Source: Coriobacteriaceae bacterium (lineage in GTDB: Bacteria > Actinomycetota > Coriobacteriia > Coriobacteriales > Coriobacteriaceae). From it: a stretch of DNA of 64,000 nucleotides. Where the stretch lies: assembly GCA_902399975.1 (NCBI GenBank), contig CABOHA010000002.1, positions 186,001 to 250,000 on the forward strand. Reading direction: 5' to 3'. Of this stretch, positions 62,426-64,000 are shown piece by piece (the stretch's first letter is position 1; every line of letters starts with the position of its first letter). Made by a program: the position numbers and the translations under genes. The notes beneath the pieces were generated by a model. The model was not told where the DNA came from, did not search any database, and was given only the letters and a program-made list of their open reading frames with translations.

Positions 62426-63541
62426 CTAACAGCCTCGGTAGCGGAAATATGCTGCACAGCTGCCCTCGGAGCTCACCATGCACGGTCCGACGGGATGTTC
62501 GGGCGTACATGCGTGGCCGAACAGCGGGCAGTCGCTCGGCGTGATGGCGCCGCGCAGCACGTCGCCGCAGCGGCACCCGCGTGGTTCGACCGTCGGTTCA
62601 ATGGGTACGTCAAAGCGGGCGCCGGCATCAAAGCGCGCGAATTCGGGCCGGATGGAAAGACCCGAGTTGGCAATCGGTCCCAGTCCGCGCCACGTGGTGT
62701 CGCACGGCTCAAATACCTGCTCGACCAGCTGGCGCGCTACGGGGTTGCCGTCAGCGTTGACGCCACGGCGGTAGGCGTTGTCGATCGCCGGCCTTTTCTC
62801 GACAACCATCTGGACCAGCATGCAGATACCTTGCAGGATATCGACCGGCTCAAACCCGGTGACTACGCCGGGGGTCTCGAACTCATCGACCAAAAACCCA
62901 AAGGGTGCCAGGCCCGTGATGGTAGCGACGTGTCCCGGAAGGATAAAGCCGTCGATAGTGGTCTCGGGATCGTTGGCGATGGCGCGCAGCGCCGGCGGCG
63001 TGGTCTTGTGGGCGCAATAGACCGAGAAGTTCTGGAGTCCGCGTGCATCGGCCTCCAAAATGGCGGCGGCGATGGTGGGCGTCGTGGTCTCAAAGCCGAC
63101 GCCCATAAAGATGACCGGGCGATCGGGGTTGTGTTCGGCGATATCGAGTGCATCGAGCGGGGAGTACACAATGCGAATATCGCGCCCCGCCGCCTTTTGC
63201 GCGGCGAGCGAGGTAGACGACCCGGGCACGCGCATCATGTCGCCAAAGGTGGTGATGATGGCGCCGTCCATCTTGGCGAGCGCGATTGCATGGTCGATAT
63301 CGCGGTTGGCGGTAACACAGACTGGGCAACCCGGACCGCTCAGCAGTTTGAGCCCGGCAGGCATAATGGAGCGAAAGCCATAGCGACCGATGCTCACGGT
63401 ATGCGTACCGCAGACTTCCATAAGGTTGATGCTGCGGTTGCCGACAAGCTCATGAATACGATCGATGAGCTCGCGAGCCAGCTTGGGGTCGCGAAATGCC
63501 GAAAAGTCGATACCGGAGCGAACCGGCTGCGCCGCCGCCAC
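62426..63541 (-). CDS. hypD: Hydrogenase maturation protein HypD
   Basis: Fe-S scaffold protein on which, with HypC, the Fe(CN)2CO moiety is built. 371 residues: the CGTHT motif in MEVCGTHTVSIGRYG, GPGCPVCVT, GVGFETTTPTIA, LPGHVATITG and the C-terminal cysteine cluster for the 4Fe-4S centre (RGCRCGDVLRG; CPLFGHAC; GPCMVSSEGSCAAYF). It starts with GTG at 63541, one base overlapping the hypC stop codon, so translation is coupled. Its TAG stop codon is followed immediately by the first stem of structured element copy 4. Confidence 0.95.
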   Translation of the reverse strand: MAAAQPVRSGIDFSAFRDPKLARELIDRIHELVGNRSINLMEVCGTHTVSIGRYGFRSIMPAGLKLLSGPGCPVCVTANRDIDHAIALAKMDGAIITTFGDMMRVPGSSTSLAAQKAAGRDIRIVYSPLDALDIAEHNPDRPVIFMGVGFETTTPTIAAAILEADARGLQNFSVYCAHKTTPPALRAIANDPETTIDGFILPGHVATITGLAPFGFLVDEFETPGVVTGFEPVDILQGICMLVQMVVEKRPAIDNAYRRGVNADGNPVARQLVEQVFEPCDTTWRGLGPIANSGLSIRPEFARFDAGARFDVPIEPTVEPRGCRCGDVLRGAITPSDCPLFGHACTPEHPVGPCMVSSEGSCAAYFRYRGC

Positions 63542-63801
63542 TAGTATGCCTCGGCCGGGTTAGTGGCGAGCTGGTCCTCTTCGGCCAGCTCGGTCATGGT
63601 ATTGACGAGCTCGAGTGTCTCTTGGGCTTCCTGCTCGTCGACAATCTGAATGCCAAAGCCGGCGTGCACGAGAATATAGTCGCCTACCTGTGCCGTCGGC
63701 ACGAGGCGCAGCGAAACGGGGCGCTCGATGCCCATCATGTCGACGGTCGCCTTAAGGTCGTCGTCGCGTTTGACCACTTTACCGGGAACGGCAAGGCACA
63801 T
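63541..63801 (-). CDS. hypC: Hydrogenase maturation chaperone HypC
   Basis: Small chaperone that delivers the Fe(CN)2CO group from HypD to the hydrogenase large subunit. The 86-residue product starts with the invariant MCLAVPGKVV, in which Cys2 is the functional residue after Met removal. DYILVHAGFGIQIVDEQEA is the other family segment. The C-terminal helix is somewhat acidic. An AAGGGGAACAT context upstream of the ATG at 63801 gives a good ribosome site. It is followed by hypD and hypE, and preceded by hypF. Confidence 0.95.
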   Translation of the reverse strand: MCLAVPGKVVKRDDDLKATVDMMGIERPVSLRLVPTAQVGDYILVHAGFGIQIVDEQEAQETLELVNTMTELAEEDQLATNPAEAY

Positions 63802-63931
63802 AATGTTCCCCTTTTATACGTTTTGCGCTGGATAGGCGCCTAATTACCCATCAGTTGATGGTAGCGCTCGCGGGAGTCACGAGCAAACGCGTTACACCTG
63901 TGAGACGGCGGCGCGCAGGCTGGCAAAACGC

Positions 63932-64000
63932 CTATCGCGATGCTGTCTGCGCGAGGCGAGCGCGAGCGATGGCGGCCTGACCGTAGGCGATGCAGCCGTC
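63932..64000 (-). CDS. hypF: C-terminal end of HypF (carbamoyltransferase), partial
   Basis: The last 22 codons and a TAG at 63932 are visible. They read DGCIAYGQAAIARARLAQ and a short tail; the GQAA segment is the conserved end of HypF, which makes carbamoyl adenylate for HypE. The position directly before hypC, on the same strand, supports the call. The gene continues past the window edge. Confidence 0.75.
   Translation of the reverse strand, partial: DGCIAYGQAAIARARLAQTASR

Overview
The window looks like a chromosomal segment of a gut Coriobacteriia actinobacterium, most likely Collinsella. The evidence is high-GC coding sequence, many PTS permeases with GH1 6-phospho-beta-glucosidases, LicT/BglG-type regulators, a membrane-bound LuxR regulator of the kind common in Coriobacteriia, hyp genes for hydrogenase maturation, and dense intergenic palindromic repeats with a GGGGAC core. 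No rRNA, tRNA, CRISPR array, transposase or integrase gene was found.

Layout. 1-9002: a truncated acyltransferase, then ribokinase and nucleoside hydrolase (ribonucleoside use), a LacI regulator, and an operon of sugar isomerase, split transketolase and FGGY kinase. 9155-16000: luxS; an AT-richer block of LicT antiterminator, EIIBC permease and esterase; a DUF4867 protein; a GH1 enzyme. 16096-20092: a degenerate membrane kinase, an intact NarX-like kinase and a NarL-type regulator. 20204-24498: a lipoprotein and three zinc-ribbon proteins, one with an SPFH domain, resembling the Bacillus YdjG/YdjI module. 25086-34163: LicT plus EIIBC, a DUF1593 protein, an esterase, another EIIBC and a GH140/DUF4038 apiosidase-like enzyme. 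34503-39758: a membrane LuxR regulator, a zinc-ribbon protein and tandem lipoproteins. 39840-45750: an MgtA-type P-ATPase with a leader ORF, pyrE, an HTH-superoxide-reductase fusion and an RpiR regulator. 46023-53970: a GH106-like enzyme with a divergent AraC regulator, GH1, a lone glucose-type EIIA, a lipoprotein and a HAD phosphatase. 54152-60945: a complete lactose/cellobiose-type PTS cassette (PRD regulator, IIB, IIC, IIA, GH1, extra HPr). 61181-64000: hypE, hypD, hypC and the end of hypF.

How the parts fit. The three EIIBC permeases lack an EIIA domain, so the lone EIIA at 51478 may phosphorylate them. The isomerase, kinase and two-subunit transketolase have the composition of the bacterial D-apiose pathway. 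A GH140/DUF4038 enzyme 24 kb away shares a promoter-region motif (TAAACA/TGTTTA palindromes) with that operon and with the LacI gene, which suggests one regulon for plant apiosides. The lactose-type PTS cassette is bounded by a 57-bp direct repeat of the hypE 3' end and has three operator-like palindromes at an exact 28-bp period.

Non-coding sequence is unusually rich. There are several hairpin repeat families sharing GGGGAC, a roughly 100-base hairpin repeat with a compensatory base change, and a four-copy structured element built round a CGACGCTGCGCG box. This last element has no annotation that I recognise and is the most likely undescribed feature.
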